Below are positions 52,823 to 61,743 of a DNA stretch of 64,000 nt, in pieces. The notes beneath the pieces were generated by a model, which did not search any database, was not told where the DNA came from, and saw nothing but the letters and a program-made list of their open reading frames with translations. Numbering within the stretch: the first letter of the stretch is position 1; each line of letters begins with the position of its first letter. The DNA comes from Roseiflexus castenholzii DSM 13941 (lineage in GTDB: Bacteria > Chloroflexota > Chloroflexia > Chloroflexales > Roseiflexaceae), in contig NC_009767.1 of the NCBI RefSeq assembly GCF_000017805.1, positions 620,001-684,000 on the forward strand, read 5' to 3'. A program made the position numbers and the translations under genes.

Positions 52823-55333
52823 GTGAAACAGGCGCAGCAGACAGGGGTGGTGTTCGCTCTCTTTTTCGTGAGCGGCGCGAGTGGTCTGATCGATGAGGTC
52901 GTGTGGTTCCGCCTGCTCAGCCTCAGTTTTGGCGTCAGCGTGTATGCCGCCAGCGCGGTCTTGACCGCCTTCATGGGCGGGCTAGCGCTGGGGAGTTGGG
53001 CGTTTGGCAGAATCACCGCGCGCCTGACACAGCGCCATAAATCGGAAGCAACTGCAACAGCGCTTCTGCGCCTGTTTGCTCTGCTTCTGATGGGGGTTGC
53101 GCTCTTCGCTTTTGCGACGCCTGCGCTCTTTTCCAGCCTGACCAACCTGTATGTCTGGATTGCGCACCGGCTTCAGCCCGAACCCTTCGCATACCATGCG
53201 GCGCGTACTGCGCTCGCGACGCTGGCGCTCGTGCCGCCGACTTTTCTGATGGGTGGCACACTGCCGCTGCTGGCGCACCTGCTGGCAGTGCGACACCGGG
53301 ATCACGGACGGCGGCTCGGCGCACTCTATGCGATCAATACGTTCGGCGGCGTGCTGGGGGCGCTGGCTGCGGGTCTCGTCCTGATTCCTTCGCTTGGCGT
53401 CAGCGGGTCGCTCTATCTTGGCGGTGCGCTGGACCTGACGGCGGCTGGGGTTGCGTTCTGGCTGGCGCGCACCTGGCGGGAAGCGCCGCTTGATCCTGCC
53501 GCCACACCACAGCCTGCCGCATCTGCGCCGACCCCAACACCACGCCACGCAAGCCGCCCGTTGGCGCAGCGGGCATCGGGCGGGCGGGCTGTCGTGGCAG
53601 TCCAGGCGATGGGCGCGTCCGCGACAGATGCGCCTGCTGCACACAATGGCGCGATTGCGACGACAGCGATGCCGTCTGCTTCGAAGCGAGCGCTGCCATT
53701 GCCGACGCCAGCGCGCCTGGCGCTGATCGGGTATACACTGTCCGGTTTTGCGGCGCTGGGATATCAGGTGGTGTGGACCCGCACGCTGGCGATCTTCAGT
53801 CTGAACGCGGTCTATTCGTTCACCATCATGCTGGTGACGTTTCTAATCGGTCTGGCGGTTGGCAGCGCCTGGATGGGGCGGCGGATCGACCGGTACGAGC
53901 AGCCGCTGGCGCTCTTTGGCTGGTTGCAGATCGGGATCGGAATGAGTGCCGTGATTGCGCTCTACGCCTTTGCGCGCATGCCGACCCTGCTCGATATATT
54001 CACTGCCAGAACCGGCTTCCTCGCCTCGCTGTGGGCGGAGTTCTTCGCCGCCGCAGTGATCATGATGATGCCAACGCTCCTGATGGGAGCGGTTTTTCCT
54101 GTGGCGGCGCGATTGTATGCTACGCCTCCCGACACAGACAATCCTGTTGCGCCGGATCGGGGCGGGGTGGGGGCGCGTGTTGGGCGGCTCTATGCGCTCA
54201 ACACCGTTGGCGCAACGCTGGGCGCGTTCATGGCTGGCTTTGTCTTCATTCCGCTGATCGGGCTGCAACATTCTTCGCTCCTGCTTGCGATGCTGAACCT
54301 GGCGCTTGGCGCTGGGGCGACGCTACGGGCGTCGCCGACATTGGGAGAACGGCTGCGCCTGGCGGGGGTGACGGGCGCGACGCTGCTTGCAGCGGCGTTG
54401 TTGCCGCCTGGCGTCTACCTCGGTTTCCGCGAGGGCGTGATCCCGGAATTGGTGTACTACCGCGAGGGAGTGGACGCAACGGTGGCAGTGTTCGAGGTCA
54501 AATACCCGCCGCTCAAGATGTCGTTCGTCAACGGACGTAATGAGGTTCCAACCGATAAACACAGCATGCGTGCCTTCCATGTGCTCGGTCATCTGCCAGC
54601 GCTCCTGCGCCCCGATGCGCAGAATGCGCTGATGATCGGCTTCGGCAACGGTATTGCTTCTGGTGCGATGGCAACCCATCCGCTCCCGCGTATCCATGCC
54701 GTTGAACTGGTTGCCGAACAGGTTGAAGCAGCGCGTCTCTACGAAGCCGAAAACCGCAGCGTGCTGGATCGCCCCGGATTTCAGATTACGATTGAGGATG
54801 GGCGCAACTACCTGCTGCGCAGCGCCGAACGCTACGATATTATTACCGCCGACGCGACTCATCCGATCAACAGCAGCAGTTGGGCGTTGTTCACCTTCGA
54901 GTTCTACACGATGGTGAAAAGTCGCCTCACCGATGATGGCGTCTTCGTTCAGTGGCTGCCGTTTCACGATCTCTCGGAGCGCGATTACCGCGATATTGTG
55001 TGCACATTTCAGCGTGTCTTTCCGCATACCACGCTGTGGTACACTGGCGCAACGCATAGTTTCCTGGTCGCAACCCCGCGTCCCCTGACGCGCGATCAGG
55101 TGCTGGCGCTCGACGTGCAATTGAGGCAGTCGGCGGCGGGCGCAGACCTCGGCGATGGTCGGTTGCTGGCGGCTGACCTGATTATGCACGAGGAGGAGGT
55201 TGCGGCATTCGCGGCGAACGGGCGGATTGTGCGTGATGATCGTGCCTTTTTTATTCCGGCTATGGATCGCGAGCGCATTCTGGCGGCGCTCGAACCGTAT
55301 GCGCGCGCGGCGGCGCGTGATGCAGGACGTTGA
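52823..55333 (+). CDS. fused MFS-like / spermidine synthase-like protein
   Basis: 836 aa. The N-terminal two thirds is a polytopic membrane region opening with FFVSGASGLIDEVVWFRLLS, interrupted by an Ala/Pro/Thr-rich hydrophilic loop (about residues 225-300), and resumes with GYTLSGFAALGYQVVWTRTL, a partial repeat of the first half. The C-terminal third is a spermidine-synthase-like SAM-fold: LMIGFGNGIASGAMATHP, then IEDGRNYLL and DIITADATHPINSSSWALFT. The aminopropyl-transfer residues differ from true SpeE, so the substrate is unknown. The GTG at 52823 has AAGGGG; upstream in-frame codons lack one. Confidence 0.85.
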   Translation: MKQAQQTGVVFALFFVSGASGLIDEVVWFRLLSLSFGVSVYAASAVLTAFMGGLALGSWAFGRITARLTQRHKSEATATALLRLFALLLMGVALFAFATPALFSSLTNLYVWIAHRLQPEPFAYHAARTALATLALVPPTFLMGGTLPLLAHLLAVRHRDHGRRLGALYAINTFGGVLGALAAGLVLIPSLGVSGSLYLGGALDLTAAGVAFWLARTWREAPLDPAATPQPAASAPTPTPRHASRPLAQRASGGRAVVAVQAMGASATDAPAAHNGAIATTAMPSASKRALPLPTPARLALIGYTLSGFAALGYQVVWTRTLAIFSLNAVYSFTIMLVTFLIGLAVGSAWMGRRIDRYEQPLALFGWLQIGIGMSAVIALYAFARMPTLLDIFTARTGFLASLWAEFFAAAVIMMMPTLLMGAVFPVAARLYATPPDTDNPVAPDRGGVGARVGRLYALNTVGATLGAFMAGFVFIPLIGLQHSSLLLAMLNLALGAGATLRASPTLGERLRLAGVTGATLLAAALLPPGVYLGFREGVIPELVYYREGVDATVAVFEVKYPPLKMSFVNGRNEVPTDKHSMRAFHVLGHLPALLRPDAQNALMIGFGNGIASGAMATHPLPRIHAVELVAEQVEAARLYEAENRSVLDRPGFQITIEDGRNYLLRSAERYDIITADATHPINSSSWALFTFEFYTMVKSRLTDDGVFVQWLPFHDLSERDYRDIVCTFQRVFPHTTLWYTGATHSFLVATPRPLTRDQVLALDVQLRQSAAGADLGDGRLLAADLIMHEEEVAAFAANGRIVRDDRAFFIPAMDRERILAALEPYARAAARDAGR

Positions 55334-55366
55334 CAGAGCAGCAAGACGATCAGAAGGAGCATTGCT

Positions 55367-56407
55367 ATGGCGGACAAACTGCGGGTTGGCGTATTGGGGC
55401 TGACTCATGACCATGTGTGGAGCAATCTGCGCGACCTGGCGAGCTGCGAGGATGGCATGCTGGTCGCTGCGGCAGACCCCAACCCCGCGCTGCGTGAGCA
55501 TATCAGGTCGTTGGGGTGCGAACAGGTTTTCGATGACTACAGTGATATGCTGGATGCAGTCAAACTCGATGCCGTGTATGTCTTCAGCGACAATCTGCGC
55601 GGCGCGGAATTGACCGAAATGGCGGCAGCGCGTGGTCTGCATGTGATGGTCGAGAAGCCGATGGCGGCGACATATGCTGACGCTGCACGTATGCGCGGCG
55701 CTGCCGCCGCCGTCGGGGTGCAGTTAATGGTCAACTGGCCCATCATGTGGTGGCCCGCTGTGCAGTATGCGCTGAACCTGATCGCTGAAGGGCGAATCGG
55801 ACAGGTCTGGCAAGTCAATTACCGCGCTGCCCACATCGGTCCGCGTGAACTCGGCTGTTCGCCGTTCTTTTGTGAATGGCTCTACGACCCGCGACGCAAC
55901 GGCGCAGGCGCGCTGATGGACTACTGCTGCTACGGCGCGGCGTTGACCTGCGCGCTGCTTGGGTTGCCTTCGCGTGTCACGGCGCTGACCGGGCGCCTGT
56001 GGAAGCCGGACCTGCTGGCGGAAGATAACGCCGTGATCGTGATGCAGCATGCACGCGCCATCAGCACCTCCACCGCGTCGTGGACGCAGGTCGGCGATAT
56101 GACCAGCTATGAGCCGATGATCTATGGCAGTGAAGGGACCATTCACATTCGCGAGCATGGCCGAGAACTGTGGCTTGCAGACCGTGAGCATCGCAACGGC
56201 ATTCGTCTCGACATTCCTGAGCCGCCCATCGGTATGCGCAACAGCGCCGAGTATTTCCTTGGTCACATTCGTTCTGGCAAGCCGATCACCGGTCTGTGCA
56301 GCGCCGAAGTCGGGCTGATGGCGCAGGAAGTGCTGGAGGCGGGCATTCTTTCGGCTGCTGAAGGGCGCACCGTGTCGCTGCCGCTGCCGCTGACGTTGCT
56401 GGCGTAG
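55367..56407 (+). CDS. Gfo/Idh/MocA-family oxidoreductase
   Basis: 346 aa. N-terminal Rossmann fold opening with LRVGVLGLTHDHVWSNL, and the catalytic-loop motif VEKPMAA with its Lys near residue 93; the C-terminal half has the alpha/beta substrate domain with GGALMDYC replaced by GAGALMDYCCYGA. The family uses NAD(P) to oxidise or reduce sugars and inositols. AGAAGGAG precedes the ATG. It lies between the MFS fusion and the GH20 gene and probably acts on the sugar they deal with (inference). Confidence 0.9.
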   Translation: MADKLRVGVLGLTHDHVWSNLRDLASCEDGMLVAAADPNPALREHIRSLGCEQVFDDYSDMLDAVKLDAVYVFSDNLRGAELTEMAAARGLHVMVEKPMAATYADAARMRGAAAAVGVQLMVNWPIMWWPAVQYALNLIAEGRIGQVWQVNYRAAHIGPRELGCSPFFCEWLYDPRRNGAGALMDYCCYGAALTCALLGLPSRVTALTGRLWKPDLLAEDNAVIVMQHARAISTSTASWTQVGDMTSYEPMIYGSEGTIHIREHGRELWLADREHRNGIRLDIPEPPIGMRNSAEYFLGHIRSGKPITGLCSAEVGLMAQEVLEAGILSAAEGRTVSLPLPLTLLA

Positions 56408-56417
56408 GAGGAGGCGC

Positions 56418-58277
56418 ATGGAATCGCTCTCGCTGCTGCCAATGCCGCAGTCGCTGACCATGCTGCCGGGGAGGTATGTGGCGACTTCGGCGCAGCGCAT
56501 TCTGCTCCAGGGAACGGCGCCGGGCGATCTGTGGTTCACGGCGCGCCGCCTGCAAAACGCGCTGCGCGCCTATGCCGGCGTCGAGTGGGAATTGACCGCA
56601 ACGCCGGAAGGACCGCCAGGTGAGATCGGCGCCACGCTCCGGGTGGCTGCCGATAGCGTCATCCATCCGCAGGGGTACGCGCTCACGATCAAAGATGGCG
56701 GCATCATTATTGAAGCGCCAGAACCCGCCGGCATATTCTATGGGGTCTGCACGCTGATCCAGATTATCGAGCAGAGCGGACGCTCTCTACCTTGCCTGCA
56801 CATCAACGACCACCCCGATTTTGCCGCGCGCGGAGTCATGATCGATATCAGCCGCGACAAGGTTCCAACAATGGAGACCCTGTTGATGCTGACCGATATG
56901 CTGGCGGGGTGGAAGATCAATCAGGTGCAGTTATACACCGAGCATACCTTCGCCTATCGGAATCACCCCGACGTATGGGCGCGCGCGTCGCCGCTGACCG
57001 GTGAAGAAGTCCTGGCGCTCGATGCATACTGCAAAGAACGTTTCATTGAACTTGTGCCCAATCAGAACTCGTTTGGGCACATGCACCGCTGGCTCATCCA
57101 TCCGCGCTATGCGGCGCTTGCCGAGATCCACGGCGAATTCCAGGCGCCGTGGGGAGTGATGCGGGGTCCGTTCAGTCTGGCGCCGGAAGACCCGGACAGT
57201 CTCAAACTGGTGCGCAGCCTGTATGATGAATTGCTGCCGCACTTTTCGAGCCGGTTGTTCAACGTCGGTTGCGATGAGACGGTCGATCTTGGGCAGGGGC
57301 GCAGTAGAGACGCCTGTGCGCAACGCGGCGTCGGGCGGGTGTACCTCGATTTCCTGCTTAAGCTCTACGATGCTGTGAAACAACACGGGCGCACGATGAT
57401 GTTCTGGGGCGACATTGTCAACAATCACCCGGAACTGATCGACGAGTTGCCACGCGATCTGATTGCGCTCGAATGGGGATACGAAGCCGACCATCCGTTC
57501 GACCGTCATTGCGCTCGCTATGCCGCCGCAGGCATTCCGTTCTATGTCTGTCCTGGCACATCGTCGTGGCAGAGTATCGCCGGACGCACCGACAATACCC
57601 TCGGCAATCTGCGGAATGCTGCCGAGAATGGATTGAAACACGGCGCTATCGGCTACCTGATCACCGACTGGGGCGATATGGGGCACTGGCAGGTGTTGCC
57701 GATCAGTTTCCTGGGATTTGCCGTCGGCGCAGCGTTCGCGTGGGCATACGCCGCCAACCGCGATATGAATGTGCCGGCGGCTGTCAGCCGCCATGCGTTT
57801 ACCGACCCGACCGGCGCGATGGGGCAGGTGGCATACGACCTGGGGAATGTGTACCGCGCCGTTGGGTATGAGCCGCCCAATTCGTCGGTGCTGTTTTGGG
57901 TGTTGCAAGCGCCGGACAGCGACGCGCGCGATCTGCCGCCGCTCGATTTCGACCGCGCGCTCGACGCGATCAACGCCGCGATCCAACCGATTGCCGTCGA
58001 GCGGATGATCCGCCCGGATGCGCCGCTGATATTGCAAGAGTTCGACAATACGGTGCGCCTGCTGCGACACGCCTGTCGTCTGGGGCAGTTGCTGACCCAA
58101 CCCGACGGCGCCGGTGCGTTGCCGCGTCGCCGCTTGCTGAATGATGATATGCGCGAGATTATCCGCGAGTACGAACGTCTCTGGCTGGCGCGCAACCGCC
58201 TCGGCGGGCTGTCCGACAGTGTCGCGCGGTTGGAGCGCGTGCGCGCCCGATACAATCCTCAGGAGCAGACGCCATGA
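56418..58277 (+). CDS. GH20-family beta-N-acetylhexosaminidase
   Basis: 619 aa, no signal peptide, so likely intracellular. The N-terminal domain (residues 1-125, LLPMPQSLTMLPGRY and HPQGYALTI) matches the GH20b domain; the barrel begins DFAARGVMIDISRDKVP, and the catalytic Asp286-Glu287 pair is in NVGCDETVD. It would release terminal N-acetylhexosamine from imported oligosaccharides via substrate-assisted catalysis. AGGAGGAGG precedes the ATG. It overlaps the next gene as ATGA. Confidence 0.88.
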   Translation: MESLSLLPMPQSLTMLPGRYVATSAQRILLQGTAPGDLWFTARRLQNALRAYAGVEWELTATPEGPPGEIGATLRVAADSVIHPQGYALTIKDGGIIIEAPEPAGIFYGVCTLIQIIEQSGRSLPCLHINDHPDFAARGVMIDISRDKVPTMETLLMLTDMLAGWKINQVQLYTEHTFAYRNHPDVWARASPLTGEEVLALDAYCKERFIELVPNQNSFGHMHRWLIHPRYAALAEIHGEFQAPWGVMRGPFSLAPEDPDSLKLVRSLYDELLPHFSSRLFNVGCDETVDLGQGRSRDACAQRGVGRVYLDFLLKLYDAVKQHGRTMMFWGDIVNNHPELIDELPRDLIALEWGYEADHPFDRHCARYAAAGIPFYVCPGTSSWQSIAGRTDNTLGNLRNAAENGLKHGAIGYLITDWGDMGHWQVLPISFLGFAVGAAFAWAYAANRDMNVPAAVSRHAFTDPTGAMGQVAYDLGNVYRAVGYEPPNSSVLFWVLQAPDSDARDLPPLDFDRALDAINAAIQPIAVERMIRPDAPLILQEFDNTVRLLRHACRLGQLLTQPDGAGALPRRRLLNDDMREIIREYERLWLARNRLGGLSDSVARLERVRARYNPQEQTP

Positions 58278-59524
58278 TTCGCATTGGCATCGTCGGCTGT
58301 GGTCGGATTCTGAATGCGCACCTTCAGGGATACCTGCAACTGCGCCGGTTGGGAATCGACAATTTTCGCATTACGGCGCTCTGTGCGCGCAGGCTCGAAG
58401 ATGCGCTCATGTTTCGCAAACGCGGCGAGGGACCGCCACCCCGTCCGCCGGTGCTCGATCCGGCGACCGGCGATCCGCTGGCTGCGCCGCACACGTATGT
58501 GTCCGACATCCACGATGATGTGGAGGTCGCCGTCTACACCGACTACCGCGACCTCATCGCATCGGGCAAGGTGGATGCGATTAATGATCTGACGACGCTG
58601 GCGCTGCACCATCAGGTGGGGCTTGCCGCCATTGATGCCGGGTTGCACCTGCTGTCGCAGAAGCCGCTGGCGATTTCGGTTCGCGCTGCGAAGAAAATGG
58701 TGACGGCTGCAAAAGCGCGGGGGGTTACCTTTGGCGTGTTTGAGAATGTGCGCCAGGCGCGCGGCGTGCGCGCGATGGCGTGGGCAGTGCGCCAGGGGTT
58801 GATCGGCGAGCCGCAGATTTCGGTTATGGGATTCCTCGGCGGTCTCTGGTCGCCGGATCGGGTCGTGGCAGAAACGCCGTGGCGCCATAAGAAACTGCTC
58901 GGCGGCGGCGGCGGCAGCATCGACATTGGGGTGCATCAGATGCACCTCCAGCGCTATGTCGTCGGTGAAATCGCTGCGGTGAGCGCCGTTGCGCGCACCT
59001 TTGCGCCGGTTCGATATCTGCGCGACCCGCAGGGCAATGTTCTCGATCAGGTGCAGGCGGATGTCGATGACACCTTCATGGCGACCCTGCAATTCGAGCG
59101 TGGCGCGATCGGACAATTGTGGTGGAGTTGGGCTGGTTCGCCAGAAGAAGTGTCGATCAGCGGCGCGCCGGCAATCATTGGCAGCAAAGGGGTTATTCGC
59201 AACGGGCAGATTGTGACGGCGGACGGTGAGCGTCTGCCGCTGGACGAGACGTTTGAGCAGGAGATGACGCCTGCTGAACGCGAGCGGTTCTTTCCTCTTG
59301 GATTGACCGACCCCTGCGCCATCCAGAACCTCGACTGGTTGCGCGCAATCGAGTGCGGCGCCGATCCGGAGACCAGCGGCGAGGAGGGGTTGCGCGACCT
59401 GGCGTGTGCTTTCGCCATCCTCGAGTCATCGGCGCTGGGGCGCACTGTGACGCAGCAGGAGGTGCTCGATGGCGCTGTGGACGCCTATCAGCGCGCTATC
59501 GACGAACATTACGGGCTTCTCTGA
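58274..59524 (+). CDS. Gfo/Idh/MocA-family oxidoreductase
   Basis: 416 aa, longer than its relative at 55367 and only distantly similar. N-terminal IRIGIVGCGRILNAHLQG is the NAD(P)-binding loop; LLSQKPLAIS gives the catalytic Lys. The C-terminal half has GGGGGSIDIGVHQMH and HRKKLL-type basic residues. Coupled by ATGA to the hexosaminidase gene, which suggests it modifies the product of that enzyme, for example an N-acetylhexosamine or its lactone (inference). Confidence 0.9.
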   Translation: MIRIGIVGCGRILNAHLQGYLQLRRLGIDNFRITALCARRLEDALMFRKRGEGPPPRPPVLDPATGDPLAAPHTYVSDIHDDVEVAVYTDYRDLIASGKVDAINDLTTLALHHQVGLAAIDAGLHLLSQKPLAISVRAAKKMVTAAKARGVTFGVFENVRQARGVRAMAWAVRQGLIGEPQISVMGFLGGLWSPDRVVAETPWRHKKLLGGGGGSIDIGVHQMHLQRYVVGEIAAVSAVARTFAPVRYLRDPQGNVLDQVQADVDDTFMATLQFERGAIGQLWWSWAGSPEEVSISGAPAIIGSKGVIRNGQIVTADGERLPLDETFEQEMTPAERERFFPLGLTDPCAIQNLDWLRAIECGADPETSGEEGLRDLACAFAILESSALGRTVTQQEVLDGAVDAYQRAIDEHYGLL

Positions 59525-59574
59525 TAGTGCGGGGCTGAAGCGTTGCTTCACATCCGCAAAGGACACCTGCATCC

Positions 59575-60936
59575 ATGGCAATACGACACTTCCCCGACGA
59601 TTTTCTCTGGGGCGCTGCGACGGCTGCCTTTCAAATCGAAGGCGCCACCCGCGAAGATGGACGCGGCGAGTCGATCTGGGACCGGTTCTGTGCAACGCCA
59701 GGCAAGGTGCTCAACGGCGACACCGGCGATCCCGCCTGCGATCACTACCACCGTTGGCGCGACGACATCGCGCTCATGAAATCACTCGGCTTTCCGGCAT
59801 ATCGGTTTTCAATCGCCTGGTCCCGTATTATGCCCAAGGGGAGAGGCGCAGTCAATCCTGCCGGTCTCGATTTTTACGACCGCCTGGTTGATGGTTTGCT
59901 GGCAGCAGGCATTCGCCCGTTTGTGACATTGTACCACTGGGATCTGCCACAGGCGCTCGAAGATGCTGGCGGTTGGCCCGCGCGCGATACCGCCGCTGCG
60001 TTCGCCGACTATGCCGATGTTGTGGCGCGACGCCTGGGGGATCGTGTGAAACACTGGATCACGCTCAACGAACCGTGGTGTTCCGCATTTCTCGGCTATT
60101 GGACCGGTGATCACGCGCCGGGGCGGAAGGAAGGACCGGCGCTTGCTGCGGCGCACCACCTGCTCCTCGGTCATGGGCTGGCGCTCGCCGCTCTTCGCGC
60201 TGCACACTCCGACGTTCGGGCGGGCATTACTCTCAACTTTTCGCCTGCTGACCCGGCGAGTGATAGCGATGCGGATCGCGCGGCGGCGTGGCGGTACGAT
60301 GGCTTTTTCAACCGCTGGTACCTCGATCCGCTCTATCGCAGCGCCTATCCCGCCGACATGCTGGCGCTCTATGCGCAGATGGGGCAGGCGCCGCCGGTGC
60401 AAGACGACGATATGCGCATCATCGCTGCGCCGCTCGATTTTCTGGGGGTGAACTACTACTCGCGCGCCGTCATTCGCGACGATCCGCAGGCTGGCGGTCT
60501 CAGGTACGCACACAAGCGACCGGAAGGCGAGTACACCCAGATGGATTGGGAAGTTCATCCCGCTTCGCTGCGCCGACTGCTGGAGCGATTGCACCGTGAT
60601 TACGCGCCGACGACGCTGTACATAACTGAAAACGGCGCCGCCTATCCAGACGAAGTCTCATCCGACGGCGGCGTCCACGACCCGGATCGCGTGCGCTACA
60701 TCGCGCGTCATCTGGCGGCATGCCACGATGCCATCGCTGCCGGAGTTCCGCTGCGCGGATACTTCGTCTGGTCGTTAATGGACAACTTCGAGTGGGCATT
60801 CGGTTATAGCCGCCGATTCGGTATTGTGTACGTGGACTACGCCACTCAGCGGCGCATTCCAAAGGACTCGGCGCTGTTCCTGCGCCAGGTGATCGCCGCA
60901 AATGCGTTGACAGAGACGCAGATGTTTACGAGGTGA
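59575..60936 (+). CDS. GH1-family beta-glucosidase
   Basis: 453 aa, the usual size for bacterial GH1. FLWGAATAAFQIEGA at the N-terminus, acid/base Glu165 in TLNEPW, nucleophile Glu near residue 351 in ITENGAA, and the WSLMDNFEW and GIVYVDY signatures at the C-terminus. It hydrolyses beta-glucosides, beta-galactosides or related disaccharides in the cytoplasm. No signal peptide. The last recognisable gene of the right-hand catabolic locus. Confidence 0.93.
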   Translation: MAIRHFPDDFLWGAATAAFQIEGATREDGRGESIWDRFCATPGKVLNGDTGDPACDHYHRWRDDIALMKSLGFPAYRFSIAWSRIMPKGRGAVNPAGLDFYDRLVDGLLAAGIRPFVTLYHWDLPQALEDAGGWPARDTAAAFADYADVVARRLGDRVKHWITLNEPWCSAFLGYWTGDHAPGRKEGPALAAAHHLLLGHGLALAALRAAHSDVRAGITLNFSPADPASDSDADRAAAWRYDGFFNRWYLDPLYRSAYPADMLALYAQMGQAPPVQDDDMRIIAAPLDFLGVNYYSRAVIRDDPQAGGLRYAHKRPEGEYTQMDWEVHPASLRRLLERLHRDYAPTTLYITENGAAYPDEVSSDGGVHDPDRVRYIARHLAACHDAIAAGVPLRGYFVWSLMDNFEWAFGYSRRFGIVYVDYATQRRIPKDSALFLRQVIAANALTETQMFTR

Positions 60937-61031
60937 GCAATCTCTCCGCAGTGGCCGGGCGCAATTGCTGCTGGCGATTGACATTGCTCATCGCGTGGAC
61001 GTTAACGTCAACGTCCGCGCTCACGGCATGA

Positions 61032-61046
61032 AGCCCCGGTGGGGCT
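61032..61046. terminator. possible hairpin downstream of the GH1 gene
   Basis: AGCCCC-GGT-GGGGCT, 95 bp after the stop codon. A 12-bp perfect palindrome GACGTTAACGTC lies just upstream. No T-run, so a transcription-termination role is uncertain. Confidence 0.35.
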
Positions 61047-61121
61047 GGCTTAAGGGCGGACCGAACACGCGAGTGCACCCCGGCACGCCCACCGTGGGAC
61101 GGACGCGCGCGCGGTGCCAGC

Positions 61122-61515
61122 CTCTCTGGCCCCTGCGTGCGGGGGGTTCTGGGATGCAGGGCTGTACACCAGCGAAGGCGCGACCCCTGCCCCCCTGCGT
61201 GCGGAGGGTTCTGTTTTCCAGCCCCACCAGAAGTCTTTGGGGTCTTCCCTTCCCCCTGCGTGCGGGGGGTTCTGGGATGCAGGGCTGTACACCAGCGAAG
61301 GCGCGACCCCTGCCCCCTCGCGTGCGGGGGTTCTGGTTGACTACAACGTTGCAAAACAGGTGATGCGCCCCTGCCCCCCGCGTGCGGGGGTTCTGCGAAC
61401 ACTCGTAGTGACCGCAAATTGCGGACACCCCTGCTCCCACGTGCGGGGGGTTCTGGTTGACTACAACGTTGCAAAACAGGTGATGCGCCCCTGCCCCCGT
61501 GTGCGGGGGAGGGGC
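61122..61515. CRISPR. degenerate CRISPR-like array with duplicated spacers
   Basis: Seven imperfect repeats of 28-30 bp (61122-61151, 61184-61213, 61247-61274, 61307-61335, 61368-61395, 61428-61455, 61488-61515) are separated by six spacers of 32 or 33 bp. The repeat core is a GC-rich hairpin, CCCCCGC-(GT)-GCGGGGG type, ending in GGTTCTG, similar in layout to type I-E repeats. Spacers 1 and 3 are identical (61152-61183 and 61275-61306); spacers 4 and 6 are identical (61336-61367 and 61456-61487). The first and last repeats are the most mutated. No cas gene is in the window. A family of GC-rich REP-like repeats is the alternative explanation. Confidence 0.5.
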
Positions 61516-61517
61516 AA

Positions 61518-61650
61518 GGGCTTGCCGGTTGCGGCGCGGGCTTCAGCGTCGGCTCTCTCCGCTCCCGCGAGCGGGGGAGGAGCAGGGGCTTGCCGGTTGC
61601 GGCGCGGGCTTCAGCGTCGGCTCTCTCCGCTCCCGCGTGCCGGAGAGGGG
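61518..61650. repeat. 68-bp-period direct repeat next to the CRISPR-like array
   Basis: About 50 bp beginning GGGCTTGCCGGTTGCGGC recurs at 61518 and 61586, each followed by a CTCCCGCG...GGGGGAGG-type hairpin. This looks like continuation of the preceding repeat field with longer, identical intervals. Confidence 0.65.
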
Positions 61651-61743
61651 CAGGGGGTGAGGGCAAAACGGCTCATCCCAACGCCATGCATGCCCGCTAT
61701 GATGCGTGCTGCCCGCCCTGGAAGTGGGGCTGGCGGGCGGTGC

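Noticed and set aside
60926..61666. 246-aa frame across the repeat field after the GH1 gene
   Set aside because: It translates repeats into repeated PPHAGG-like peptides; the DNA periodicity explains it, and it overlaps the 3' end of the GH1 gene.
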